A stretch of 64,000 nucleotides of DNA. Origin: Serinicoccus chungangensis (GTDB taxonomy: Bacteria; Actinomycetota; Actinomycetes; Actinomycetales; Dermatophilaceae). Made by a program: the position numbers and the translations under genes. The DNA lies in the NCBI RefSeq assembly GCF_006337125.1, contig NZ_CP040887.1, positions 1,054,001 to 1,118,000 of the forward strand, given 5' to 3'. Each line of letters begins with the position of its first letter. Positions within the stretch are counted from its first letter, which is position 1. The notes below the pieces were generated by a model, which saw only the letters and a program-made list of their open reading frames with translations, did not search any database and had not been told where the DNA came from. Positions 38,818 to 47,468 of the stretch are shown in pieces.

Positions 38818-39542
38818 GTCTGCTCGGGTCCGCGCAGCCCGGCCAGCTCGGCGCGCAGCTCGCTGACCTGCTCCGTGAGCTCGGCGAGGTCGGCGGCGGT
38901 GGCCGGCTGCCGGGTGGGGTCGGGCTCGGCGATGCGCTCGAGGAGCCATGAGGCCAGGCTGGCGGTGACGATGCCGAGCAGCGCGATGCCGCACAGCATG
39001 AGGCCCACGGCGAAGAGGCGGCCCTCGCCGGTGACGGGGGCGTAGTCGCCGTAGCCCACCGTCGTCACGGTCACGAAGGACCACCACAACGACTCCTGCC
39101 ACGTCTGGATCGTCGCGTCCGGGTGGCCGCGCTCGACGTTGAGCACCGCCAGGGAGGAGATCGTCACGACGAGCAGGGTGGCGGTGGTGACGTAGAGCGC
39201 CACGTGCCCGCGCAGCTTCTCCCCAGCCACCTGGTGCACGAAGGACAGGGCGGCGACGAGCCGCAGGGGCCGCAGCGCGGGCAGCGCCACGGCCGCGAGG
39301 TCCAGCGGGTGCCGGCGCACGAAGTCCCACCGGCGCGGCGCCACGGCCAGCCGGTAGGCGTAGTCCACCAGGAAGACGCCCCAGATGACGTCCTGGACCA
39401 CCATGCAGGTCCTCCGCGCGGTTGCCGGCAGGGTCGGGTCGACGATGGGGATGGCAAACGCCACGAGGAAGACGAGGGCGGCGATCATCAAGGGGGTCTG
39501 GGTGCGCGACTCCCAACGCTCCAGGCGGTTCATGCCCGACAT
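38814..39542 (-). CDS. Voltage-gated-type potassium channel
   Basis: 242-residue membrane protein. Six segments can be seen: an S1-S4-like part (MIAALVFLVAFAIPIVD; VVQDVIWGVFLVDYAYRLAV; LDLAAVALPALRPLRLVAAL), S5 (TTATLLVVTISSLAVL), the pore with selectivity filter TVTTVGYGDYAPVTGEG and S6. S4 has only a few positive charges. A C-terminal coiled coil (LAELTEQVSELRAELAGLR) may tetramerise the channel. ATG 39542 or 39533 starts it. Confidence 0.9.
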   Translation of the reverse strand: MSGMNRLERWESRTQTPLMIAALVFLVAFAIPIVDPTLPATARRTCMVVQDVIWGVFLVDYAYRLAVAPRRWDFVRRHPLDLAAVALPALRPLRLVAALSFVHQVAGEKLRGHVALYVTTATLLVVTISSLAVLNVERGHPDATIQTWQESLWWSFVTVTTVGYGDYAPVTGEGRLFAVGLMLCGIALLGIVTASLASWLLERIAEPDPTRQPATAADLAELTEQVSELRAELAGLRGPEQT

Positions 39543-39636
39543 GATCCCAGGCGTCGCACCACCCCCGCGTCCGGGACGGCGAGCCGGGGTGTCGGTGGCG
39601 TGTGCGAGGCTGGGCGCGCCGGAGGAGGTGGAGCGG

Positions 39637-42600
39637 ATGCTCGTGCTGGGACCGCAGCGGGTGGTGTGGAGCCCGTCGGACCTGCGTGCGGCACTGGGGT
39701 GCGAGTACGCCTTCCTGCGGCACGTCGACGCCGTGCTGGGGCGGGTGCCGCGCCCGGAGCCACGACGTGACCCCGTGCAGGATCTGCTCGCCCGGCTGGG
39801 GGACCGGCACGAGGCCGAGCTGCTCACGGCATACCGGGACCGGGGCGGCCTCCTCGAGCTGCCCCGGCCGCAGCCGCCGCTGTCGGTGGAGTCGCTGCGG
39901 GAGGCCGCCGCGGCGACCCGGGCGGCGCTCGAGGGCGACGCTTGTGCGGTGTCGCAGGCCTGCCTCTTCGACGGCCGGATGCTCGGCTACGCCGACGTGC
40001 TCGAGCGCGCGGACGACGGCTGGCGCGTGTGCGACGCCAAGCTCGCCCGCTCGGAGTCGGCGCTCGCGCTCGTCCAGCTCGGCGCCTACGCCGACCTGCT
40101 CCGGCGCGCGGGCGTCCCGGTCTCCGCCACCGCGAGCCTGCTGCTCGGCTCGGGCGAGCGGCGGGACCTGCCGACCAGCGACCTCGTCGCGGTCTTCGCC
40201 GAGGTGCGCGGACGGTTCGAGCCCTTCCTGCGGGCGCACCTGGAGGAGGACCTCCCGGTGCGCTGGGGTGAGGACCGGTATGCCGTGTGCGGACGGTGCG
40301 AGGACTGCCTGGCCGCCGCGGAGGCCGTGGACGACGTGCTCCTCGTCGCCGGGGTGGACGCGCGGCGACGGGGCCGGCTCCGGGAGGCGGGGATCACCTC
40401 CGTGGCCGACCTGGCCCGGGCCGCCGCGGTGCCCGAGGGGATGGTGGCGGCCACCTTCGAGCGGCTGCGCGACCAGGCGCAGCTGCAGGCGGGGGCGACG
40501 GCGGACGGCGGCGTGGCCCACCGGCTGACCGGCTCGGCCGCCCAGACGCTCGCGCTGCTGCCGGCTCCCAGCGAGGGTGACCTCTTCTTCGACTTCGAGG
40601 GCGACCCGCACCACGACGAGGGGGACCGGGCCCACGCCGGCCTGCAGTACCTCTGGGGCGTCCTGGACGCGGACGGGTGCTACACCCCGACCTGGGCGCA
40701 CTCCTTCGCGGCCGAGCGTGCGGCGTTCGCCCGCTTCGTCGACGACCTGCAGGAGCGGCGCCGCCGGTGGCCGGACCTGCACGTCTACCACTACGCGCCC
40801 TACGAGACGAGCGCGCTCAAGGCGATGGCCATGCGCTACCGGGTGCGCGAGGAGGAGCTCGACGACCTGCTGCGGGCCGAGGTGTTCGTCGACCTCTACG
40901 CCGTCGTCCGCGGGTCGGTCCTCGTCGCGGCCCCGTCCTACAGCATCAAGAAGCTGGAGCCGCTCTACATGGGCTCCGAGCTGCGACCCGAGGACGGCGT
41001 GAGCTCCGGGGACGCCTCGATCCTGGCCTACCACGAGTTCCGCCTGCTGGAGGAGGCCGACCCCGCGGAGGCGACCCGGCGGCTGGACGACCTGGCCGAC
41101 TACAACCGCTACGACTGCGTCTCGACGCGGCGGCTGCGCGACTGGCTGCTGGAGCGGGCGGACGAGGCCGGGGTCCGCCACCTCGTCGTGCCCCGGGCGC
41201 TCGCTCCGGAGGCACGGGAGAGCGCCCAGGCCGAGGGCGAGCTGGAGGCCGCGCTGCAGGAGCGGGCCGGAGCCGGCCCGCCGTCGGACCGCGGCGCGCA
41301 GGAGCAGGCCTGGGCCATGCTGGCCACGGCGATCGGCTACCACCGCAGGGAGGCCAAGCAGTTCTGGTGGGGTCACTTCGACCGGCTCCAGCACCCGCTG
41401 GAGAGCTGGGCGCGCACCCGTGACGTGTTCGCCGTCGAGTCCGTGGAGGTGGTGTCCGACTGGACCCCGCCCGAGGGCCGGGCCCGACACTGGCGGCGCA
41501 CCCTGAGGCTGGTGGGGGACTGGGCCCCGGGCAGCACGGCCCGGGGCGCCCAGGTGGTCTACCCCGCGCCGGGCCCGACCGGGTCCGACGGGCCGGACGG
41601 CGCCCCTTACGCCGCGGCCCGCGCGGACGGTGTCGCGCTCGACCCGGACGACGCGCGGGTGGTCCAGCTCGTCGAGGCGCGCGCGCCGGACGAGGTCTTC
41701 ACCGACCTGCCCGTGGCGCTCGCCCCCGATCGACCGCCGCGGCCCGAGCCCATCCCGGGAGCCATCGCCGAGGTGGCCTCCGACGCCCTGGCGCACCGCG
41801 AGCTCCCCGGGGGAGCGGCCCTGGACCTGCTGGCCCGGCGCCTGCCGCGGTTGCGGGAGGGCGGCCGCCTGCCGCACGGGGGTGACGCCGGCACGCTCGG
41901 GGACCTCGTGGCCGCCCTGCTGGCGATGGACGACTCCTACGTCGCCGTCCAGGGCCCGCCGGGGACGGGCAAGACGTGGACCGGATCGCGGGTCGTCGCC
42001 CGGCTCGTGCAGGAGCACGGCTGGCGCGTCGGTGTCGTCGCCCAGTCCCACAGCGCGGTCGAGAACATGCTCGGTGCCGTCGTCCGGGCCGGCCTCGACC
42101 CGGCCCTGGTCGCCAAGTCCACGTCCGCGACCGCCGACCCTCCCTGGACGGAGGTCAAGGGCACCGCGGCCGCGCGGGCGGCATACCTGGAGGAGCACCG
42201 CGAGACCGGGTGCGTCCTCGGCGGCACCGCGTGGACGTTCTCCCACCCCGACCTGGTCGAGCGCGGCGGCCTGGACCTGCTCGTCGTCGACGAGGCCGGG
42301 CAGTTCGCGCTGGCCCCGACCGTCGGTGCCTCGCGGTCCGCCCGGCGGCTCCTGCTGCTGGGTGACCCGCAGCAGCTGCCGCAGGTGAGCCAGGGCACGC
42401 ACGCCGAGCCCGTGGACGAGTCGGCGCTCGGCTGGCTCATGGGGCAGGACCCGACGCTGCCGCCGGAGCGCGGCTACTTCCTGGAGCGCACCTACCGCAT
42501 GCACCCGGCGGTCACCGCGCCGGTCTCCGCGCTGGCGTACGCCGGGCAGCTCAGCTCCGCCGAGCCCCCGGCCCGGCGGCTGCTCGAGGGTCTCGCCCCC

Positions 42601-43122
42601 GGTCTGGAGGTCGTGCGGCTGGAGCACCGGGGCAACCGCACCGAGTCGCCGGAGGAGGCGGCCGAGGTGGTCCGTCAGGTGAGGGCCCACCTCGGGTCCA
42701 CCTGGACCGACCCGGAGGACCCGCGCGGGCCGCGGCCGCTCGGGCAGCAGGACCTCCTCGTCGTCGCGCCCTACAACGCCCAGGTCGCGCTCGTCCGCGA
42801 GCACCTCGCCCAGGCCGGGCTGGGAGACGTCCGGGTCGGCACGGTGGACGCCTTCCAGGGGCGGGAGGCGGTCGTCGCGATCCTGTCGATGACCGCGTCC
42901 TCGGCGGCGGACGTGCCGCGCGGCACCGGGTTCCTGCTCAGCCGTCACCGCCTCAACGTCGCGATCTCCCGGGCGCAGTGGCGGGCCGTCCTCATCCGGT
43001 CCGAGGCCCTCACCGCGCACCTGCCCTCGACCCCTGAGGCCGTGCTGCGGCTGGGTGCCTTCATCGGTCTGTGCGACGCCGGGGCGGATGCCGCCGTGGT
43101 CGCGGACGCCCTGGTGGGGTGA
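39637..43122 (+). CDS. RecB/Cas4-like nuclease, RNase H-like exonuclease and SF1 helicase fusion
   Basis: 1161-residue protein with three parts. N-terminal: a TM0106-type RecB/Cas4-like nuclease with Cys22, Asp120, the D-x-K site in CDAKLARS and a Cys cluster CGRCEDC (about 218-224) that may hold Fe-S. Middle: a predicted RNase H-fold 3'-5' exonuclease with DFEGDP (319), HYAPYETSALK and YNRYDCVST (489). C-terminal: a superfamily-1 helicase with Walker A GPPGTGKT (about 773), VVDEAGQF, GDPQQLPQV, TVDAFQGRE and RLNVAISRAQ. GGAGGAGG precedes ATG 39637. A role in DNA repair or foreign-DNA degradation is inferred. Confidence 0.88.
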   Translation: MLVLGPQRVVWSPSDLRAALGCEYAFLRHVDAVLGRVPRPEPRRDPVQDLLARLGDRHEAELLTAYRDRGGLLELPRPQPPLSVESLREAAAATRAALEGDACAVSQACLFDGRMLGYADVLERADDGWRVCDAKLARSESALALVQLGAYADLLRRAGVPVSATASLLLGSGERRDLPTSDLVAVFAEVRGRFEPFLRAHLEEDLPVRWGEDRYAVCGRCEDCLAAAEAVDDVLLVAGVDARRRGRLREAGITSVADLARAAAVPEGMVAATFERLRDQAQLQAGATADGGVAHRLTGSAAQTLALLPAPSEGDLFFDFEGDPHHDEGDRAHAGLQYLWGVLDADGCYTPTWAHSFAAERAAFARFVDDLQERRRRWPDLHVYHYAPYETSALKAMAMRYRVREEELDDLLRAEVFVDLYAVVRGSVLVAAPSYSIKKLEPLYMGSELRPEDGVSSGDASILAYHEFRLLEEADPAEATRRLDDLADYNRYDCVSTRRLRDWLLERADEAGVRHLVVPRALAPEARESAQAEGELEAALQERAGAGPPSDRGAQEQAWAMLATAIGYHRREAKQFWWGHFDRLQHPLESWARTRDVFAVESVEVVSDWTPPEGRARHWRRTLRLVGDWAPGSTARGAQVVYPAPGPTGSDGPDGAPYAAARADGVALDPDDARVVQLVEARAPDEVFTDLPVALAPDRPPRPEPIPGAIAEVASDALAHRELPGGAALDLLARRLPRLREGGRLPHGGDAGTLGDLVAALLAMDDSYVAVQGPPGTGKTWTGSRVVARLVQEHGWRVGVVAQSHSAVENMLGAVVRAGLDPALVAKSTSATADPPWTEVKGTAAARAAYLEEHRETGCVLGGTAWTFSHPDLVERGGLDLLVVDEAGQFALAPTVGASRSARRLLLLGDPQQLPQVSQGTHAEPVDESALGWLMGQDPTLPPERGYFLERTYRMHPAVTAPVSALAYAGQLSSAEPPARRLLEGLAPGLEVVRLEHRGNRTESPEEAAEVVRQVRAHLGSTWTDPEDPRGPRPLGQQDLLVVAPYNAQVALVREHLAQAGLGDVRVGTVDAFQGREAVVAILSMTASSAADVPRGTGFLLSRHRLNVAISRAQWRAVLIRSEALTAHLPSTPEAVLRLGAFIGLCDAGADAAVVADALVG

Positions 43123-43123
43123 G

Positions 43124-43747
43124 GTGGACCGCTACGGCGCCCTCACCGCCCGCACCTACGACCTGCTCTCGGGCGACCCCGTGTATGCCGTGGGTCGGCG
43201 CCTCGCCATCCCGGCGATGGGGCTGCGGCCGGGGTGGCGGGTGCTGGACCTCGGGTGCGGCACGGGGCTGAACCTCCCGGCCCTCCTCGACGGGGTCGGC
43301 CCGATGGGCAGGGTCGTCGGTCTGGACCGCAGCCCCGCGATGCTCGCGGTGGCCCGGCGCAAGCGAGCCGGGTCGTCCGGCGCCGGGCAGCTGCGGCTGG
43401 TCCAGGGAGACATGGCCGACCCGCAGGCGGCGCGGGAGGCGGCCGCGGGCCAGCCCTTCGACGCCGTCATCGCGACCTACGCGCTGTCGCTCACCCCTGA
43501 CCCGGCGCGGGTGTGGCGCACCGTCACGGGCGTGCTGCGGCCCGGTGCTGCCGTCGCCGTCGTCGACATGGCCCGGCCGACCGGCCGGGCGGCCCTGGCC
43601 GCACCGCTGGCCCGGCTCGCCTGCCGGCTGGGCGGCGCCGACATCGACGCCCACCCGTGGACGGTGGTCGAGCCGGAGCTCACCCTCACCCGGGCCTGGA
43701 GCCGCTGGGCAGGGCACGTCCGGGTGCTCGTCGGCACGTGGGGGTGA
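43124..43747 (+). CDS. Class-I SAM-dependent methyltransferase
   Basis: 207-residue enzyme. The SAM site is VLDLGCGTGLNLPALL (motif I), then VVGLDRSPAMLAVARRK and FDAVIATYALSLTPDP (motif IV). GTG 43124 is one base after the helicase stop. The YDLLSGDPVY start and small size resemble UbiE/MenG-type methyltransferases, and a prenyltransferase gene follows, so a lipid-quinone-like substrate is plausible but not proven. Confidence 0.88.
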   Translation: MDRYGALTARTYDLLSGDPVYAVGRRLAIPAMGLRPGWRVLDLGCGTGLNLPALLDGVGPMGRVVGLDRSPAMLAVARRKRAGSSGAGQLRLVQGDMADPQAAREAAAGQPFDAVIATYALSLTPDPARVWRTVTGVLRPGAAVAVVDMARPTGRAALAAPLARLACRLGGADIDAHPWTVVEPELTLTRAWSRWAGHVRVLVGTWG

Positions 43748-43770
43748 GGCACCCCGGGGCCGCCTCTCCG

Positions 43771-44646
43771 GTGGTGGTACGTCTCCGCGGGGCGGTGCGG
43801 ATGAGCCGGCCCGACCAGGTGCTGCTCGTCCTCGCCGTCTACGCGGTGGGGTGGGTGGCGGGCTCGACCGGGGTCCTGCCCGCCCGTGCCCCGCTGTCGA
43901 CCTCCGGCGCGGTCCTGACGGCGCTGGCGGTCGCCGCGGTCGCGGTCGGCGTGCACGTGGTCAACGAGTTCGCCGACGCCGGGACGGACGCCCGCACCGT
44001 GCGCACCCGCTTCTCCGGCGGCAGCGGGGCCCTGTCCGAGCTCGGGCTGCCGGCGGCCTTCGCGCTGCGCGTCGCCGTCGGCGGGGCCGCCGTCGCGGCG
44101 GCGCTGACGGCCCTCGGGCTGGTGGCCGGCAGGATGACCGGGCTGGTGGCCCTGCTGCTCACGCTCGGCCTGGTGGGCGGGTGCGCCTACTCCGTCGGGC
44201 CCTGGCCGTTCTCCCGTCACGGCTGGGGTGAGGTGGTGAACGCGCTGCTGGGAGGCCTGCTGCTGCCGGCCACCGGGGCGGTGGTCGCGGGGGCCGCCTT
44301 CGGCCCTGCGGCGCTCGCCTTCCTCCCGTTCGCCCTGCTGACCTTCGTCAACCTGCTGGAGACGCAGTGGGCCGACCGCGACGCCGACCGGTCGTCCGGC
44401 AAGCACACGCTGGCGTCCCGGCTCTCGGCCACGACGCTGCGGCGACTCGGAGCAGCGGCCGCCGTGACGGCATACGGTCTGAGCCTCGTCGTCCTGCCGT
44501 GGCCGGTCGCGGTCGCCGGCCTCGTCGGGGCGCCGCTGTCCGCCGTCGGCGTCCACCGCCTCGGCCGCGGGTCACCCGGGCCGTCCGTCGCCGCGATGGT
44601 CGCCGTCCTCCTCCTGCAGGGAGCCGCCTGGTGGTTCCTCCGCTGA
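43771..44646 (+). CDS. UbiA family prenyltransferase
   Basis: About 291 residues with eight or nine membrane helices. Both metal-diphosphate motifs are present: NEFADAGTDARTVRTRFSGG (N-x3-D-x3-D type) and ADRDADRSSGKHTLASRL. UbiA enzymes attach an isoprenoid chain to an aromatic or other acceptor. I chose GTG 43771 because RLRGAVRMSRPDQVLL matches the usual amphipathic entry; ATG 43801 is the alternative. It is co-directional with the methyltransferase, 23 bases downstream. It may belong to the MenA branch or to another acceptor. Confidence 0.85.
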   Translation: MVVRLRGAVRMSRPDQVLLVLAVYAVGWVAGSTGVLPARAPLSTSGAVLTALAVAAVAVGVHVVNEFADAGTDARTVRTRFSGGSGALSELGLPAAFALRVAVGGAAVAAALTALGLVAGRMTGLVALLLTLGLVGGCAYSVGPWPFSRHGWGEVVNALLGGLLLPATGAVVAGAAFGPAALAFLPFALLTFVNLLETQWADRDADRSSGKHTLASRLSATTLRRLGAAAAVTAYGLSLVVLPWPVAVAGLVGAPLSAVGVHRLGRGSPGPSVAAMVAVLLLQGAAWWFLR

Positions 44647-44730
44647 GGGGGTGGACCCGTCTCGGGGCGCGGCCGACGTCGACCAGCCGCCCGCGCACTG
44701 GCCGCCGCATGGTCAACCACCGACCGCCAC

Positions 44731-44768
44731 GTCAGCTGACAGCCTCGACGAGAGGGCTGTCAGCTGAC
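44731..44768 (+). terminator. Terminator after the ubiA operon
   Basis: GTCAGCTGACAGCC (44731-44744) and GGCTGTCAGCTGAC (44755-44768) form a perfect 14-bp stem with a 10-base loop, 84 bases after the ubiA stop. A GCTGACAG half-copy follows at about 44776. Confidence 0.75.
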
Positions 44769-44835
44769 CTTCCGGCTGACAGACGACAGAGCGGCTGGCA
44801 GACACCCCCGGAAGTTCGTCCCCCTGCGGACACAG

Positions 44836-45078
44836 CGGAGGGCAGACAGCGTGTTCCTCGCTGCCTGCCCTCCGCTGACGCGCTTCGTCAGATGTCGGCC
44901 CTGATGCGACAGCTTCCTCGCGCTACGGAGGGCAGACAGCTCGTTCCTCGCTGCCTGCCCTCCGCTGACGCGCTTCGTCAGATGTCGGCCCTGATGCGAC
45001 AGCTTCCTCGCGCTACGGAGGGCAGACAGCTCGTTCCTCGCTGCCTACCCTCCGCTGACGCGCTTCGTCAGATGTCGA
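44836..45078. repeat. 90-bp tandem repeat (2.7 copies) made of the glnA 3' end and its terminator
   Basis: Copies start at 44836, 44926 and 45016, 90 bp apart and nearly identical; the third runs into the glnA reading frame at 45068-45078. Each unit holds a hairpin, read on the minus strand as GGAGGGCAGGCAGC ... GCTGTCTGCCCTCC with a G-U pair (44837-44873, 44927-44963, 45017-45053), and TCAGATGTCG, which is the glnA stop plus its last codons. The stretch 44647-45067 has no other gene. The units probably act as serial terminators for glnA. Confidence 0.88.
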
Positions 45079-46492
45079 AGTACAGCTCGAACTCGTGCGG
45101 GTGCGGCCGCAGGCGGGTCGGCTGGATCTCGTTGGCCCGCTTGTAGTCCACCCAGGCACCCAGCAGGTCCTCGGTGAAGACCTCTCCCTCGGTGAGGAAG
45201 GCGTGGTCGTCCTCCAGGGCGTTGAGCACGTCCGGCAGGTTCGTCGGGAGCTGGTCGATGTCGGCCATCTCCTCCGGCGGCAGCTCGTAGAGGTCCTTGT
45301 CCACCGGCGCCGGCGGCTCGATCCGGTTCTTGATCCCGTCCAGCCCGGCCATGAGCTGGGCGGAGAAGGCGAGGTAGGGGTTCGCCGACGGGTCGGGCAC
45401 GCGGTACTCCACCCGCTTGGCCTTCGCGGAGGACCCGGTGATCGGGATCCGCACGCAGGCCGAGCGGTTCCGGGCCGAGTAGACCAGGTTGATCGGCGCC
45501 TCGAAGCCCGGGACCAGGCGGTGGTAGGAGTTCAGCGAGGGGTTGGTGAAGGCGAGCAGCGCCGGGCCGTGGGCGAGCAGGCCGCCGATGTACCACCGGG
45601 CGATGTCGGAGAGACCGCCGTAGCCGTTCTCGTCGTAGAACAGCGGCTCGCCGTCCTTCCACAGGCTCTGGTGGGTGTGCATCCCCGAGCCGTTGTCGCC
45701 GAAGACCGGCTTCGGCATGAAGGTCGCCGTCTTGCCCGCCGCCCAGGCGGTGTTCTTGATGACGTACTTGAACTTCATCAGGTCGTCACCGGAGTGGAGC
45801 AGGGTGTTGAACTTGTAGTTGATCTCCTGCTGCCCGGCCGTGCCGACCTCGTGGTGGGCGCGCTCGACGTCGAGGCCGACGGTGTCCAGGTTGAGCACCA
45901 TGCGGTCGCGGATGTCGGCGAAGTGGTCCACCGGGGGCACCGGGAAGTACCCGCCCTTGAACCGGGGCTTGTAACCGCGGTTGCCGCCCTCCTCGGCGCG
46001 GCCCGTGTTCCAGGCCGCCTCGACCGAGTCGATGTGGTAGTACCCGCCGCTGGGGCCGGTCGAGAAGCGCACGTCGTCGAAGACGTAGAACTCGGCCTCG
46101 GCACCGAAGAAGGCGGTGTCGGCGATCCCGGTCGAGCGCAGGTGCTCCTCGGCGCGCCGGGCGATCTGCCGCGGGTCACGCTCGTAGGGCTCGTCGGTGA
46201 AGGGGTCGACGATCGAGAAGTTCATGACGAGCGTCTTCTCGGCGCGGAACGGGTCGAGGTAGGCCGTCTGCGGGTCCGGGATCAGCTTCATGTCCGACTC
46301 GTGGATCGACTTGAAACCGCGGATGGACGAGCCGTCGAACATCTGGCCGGTGTCGAAGGCGTCCTGGTCGAACGTCTGGGCCGGCACGTTGAAGTGCTGC
46401 ATGACACCGGGCAGGTCGCAGAACCTGATGTCGATGAACTTGACGTCCTCGTCCTTGATGTAGGCGAGCACCTCGTCGGCATTGCTGAACAT
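45068..46492 (-). CDS. glnA: Type I glutamine synthetase
   Basis: 474-residue enzyme that makes glutamine from glutamate, ammonia and ATP as a dodecamer. It starts [19 protein letters not shown] and shows [23 protein letters not shown] (metal ligands), [29 protein letters not shown] and the adenylylation site [11 protein letters not shown] with Tyr402, as in the GlnA1 (I-beta) group regulated by GlnE. GGAGGA precedes ATG 46492; a longer frame upstream is not used. A GlnR-type operator lies upstream and three terminator copies downstream. Confidence 0.97.
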   Translation of the reverse strand: MFSNADEVLAYIKDEDVKFIDIRFCDLPGVMQHFNVPAQTFDQDAFDTGQMFDGSSIRGFKSIHESDMKLIPDPQTAYLDPFRAEKTLVMNFSIVDPFTDEPYERDPRQIARRAEEHLRSTGIADTAFFGAEAEFYVFDDVRFSTGPSGGYYHIDSVEAAWNTGRAEEGGNRGYKPRFKGGYFPVPPVDHFADIRDRMVLNLDTVGLDVERAHHEVGTAGQQEINYKFNTLLHSGDDLMKFKYVIKNTAWAAGKTATFMPKPVFGDNGSGMHTHQSLWKDGEPLFYDENGYGGLSDIARWYIGGLLAHGPALLAFTNPSLNSYHRLVPGFEAPINLVYSARNRSACVRIPITGSSAKAKRVEYRVPDPSANPYLAFSAQLMAGLDGIKNRIEPPAPVDKDLYELPPEEMADIDQLPTNLPDVLNALEDDHAFLTEGEVFTEDLLGAWVDYKRANEIQPTRLRPHPHEFELYFDI

Positions 46493-46550
46493 GGAGTTCC
46501 TCCTGTCGCGGACCGGGCGACGACTCGGGGTTACGGGTCCGGTGACCTTT

Positions 46551-46556
46551 AACCTA
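46551..46556 (-). promoter_or_regulatory. -10 box of glnA
   Basis: On the minus strand TAGGTT lies about 59 bases before the glnA start codon and 10 bases downstream of the GlnR-type site, placing that site across the -35 region, as expected for activation. Confidence 0.5.
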
Positions 46557-46566
46557 CGTGGAGGCG

Positions 46567-46604
46567 GTTTCCGCCGGGTCACTCGGGTGTTACGCCGGTG
46601 TTAC
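46567..46604 (-). promoter_or_regulatory. GlnR-type operator upstream of glnA
   Basis: Read on the minus strand: GTAAC-N6-GTAAC-N6-GTGAC-N6-GAAAC, four 5-mers with exact 11-base spacing. The actinobacterial GlnR box is a pair of GTNAC-N6-GAAAC half-sites; the second pair fits fully and the first deviates in its second 5-mer. Position is 75-112 bases before the glnA start. Nitrogen-dependent activation by GlnR is inferred. Confidence 0.78.
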
Positions 46605-46675
46605 GCACCTCGTCGGCCCGCGGCCGCGGTCCCCTCGCGCAGCCGCGCCGTCCCCTCGCGCGGCCGGGCGCCTCG

Positions 46676-47464
46676 TCAGCGCCCGCGCAGCGCGCGGCGG
46701 CTGGCCCGCGGCGGACGCGTCGGGTCCATGCCCGCGGGGATCGCCGGCTTGTTGCGGCTGCCCAGGGCCTTCATCCGCTGCTGGACGACGAGCGCCTCGT
46801 CGTTGGTCAGCGACTTGGGGTACTTCTTGATCGTCTTGACGACCTCCCGCAGGGGCGTCTGGCCCTCGGCCTTGCCGACGGAGATCGTGTGCACCGGCAC
46901 CTCGTGCCCGACGACCCGGGACACCTTGCGCTCCTCCGCCTTGGCCAGGCGCTGCGCCGAGCCGCGCGGACCCTCGGAGATCAGCACGACGCCGGGGCGA
47001 CCGACCGCACGGAAGACCATGGCCGCGTTGTTGAGGTCACGCATACCGCGGACCTGGCCACCGGCCTCCGCCGCCACCGGCTCCTGGTCGTAGTACCACC
47101 CGCGGCGCAGCTGCTGCAGCACCGCGGAGGCGGCGCCCGGCTGCCCCTCGATCTGCGCGAACGCCGCCCGCTCGGCCTTGCGGCCCAGGACGATGACCGC
47201 CGCGAGGAGGGCCATGGGGACGCCCAGGACGAGGACGTAGACGACCTGGTCGAGCCAGAGCCCGACGAGCAGGGCCACCACGAGGACCGCCAGCGCGGCG
47301 AGGGCCATCCACCACACGGCGGCCGGGTCCGCCTTCCGGGTCATGGCGAAGACCTGGCGGAACTGGGCGATGCGGCCCGGGTTGTTCGGGTCCTTGGGCT
47401 TGCGGGAGCGTCCGAAGCGACGCTTCTTCGGCTCCGGTGCGGCAGTGGTGGAGGACGCGGACAT
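46676..47464 (-). CDS. DUF4191 membrane protein
   Basis: 262-residue protein with a basic N-terminus (PKKRRFGRSRKPKDPNNPGR), RIAQFRQVFAMTRKADPAAV and two adjacent membrane helices (WWMALAALAVLVVALLVGL; VYVLVLGVPMALLAAVIVLG). A cytoplasmic domain follows (GWYYDQEPVAAEAGGQVRGM). It corresponds in position to Rv2219 between glnA and lipA in mycobacteria. Function is unknown. The ATG is 4 bases after the lipA stop, so it is read on the lipA transcript. Confidence 0.9.
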   Translation of the reverse strand: MSASSTTAAPEPKKRRFGRSRKPKDPNNPGRIAQFRQVFAMTRKADPAAVWWMALAALAVLVVALLVGLWLDQVVYVLVLGVPMALLAAVIVLGRKAERAAFAQIEGQPGAASAVLQQLRRGWYYDQEPVAAEAGGQVRGMRDLNNAAMVFRAVGRPGVVLISEGPRGSAQRLAKAEERKVSRVVGHEVPVHTISVGKAEGQTPLREVVKTIKKYPKSLTNDEALVVQQRMKALGSRNKPAIPAGMDPTRPPRASRRALRGR

Positions 47465-47468
47465 GGGA

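Noticed and set aside
38209..43020. A 1603-codon open frame on the minus strand opposite the nuclease-helicase gene
   Set aside because: It has no recognisable motif and is rich in Arg, Gly, Pro and His as expected from the complement of GC-rich coding DNA; the plus strand carries clear helicase and nuclease motifs.
44367..45146. An open frame with 30-residue repeats ([19 protein letters not shown])
   Set aside because: The repeats arise from the 90-bp DNA duplications of the glnA end. The frame overlaps ubiA and glnA and has no ribosome site.
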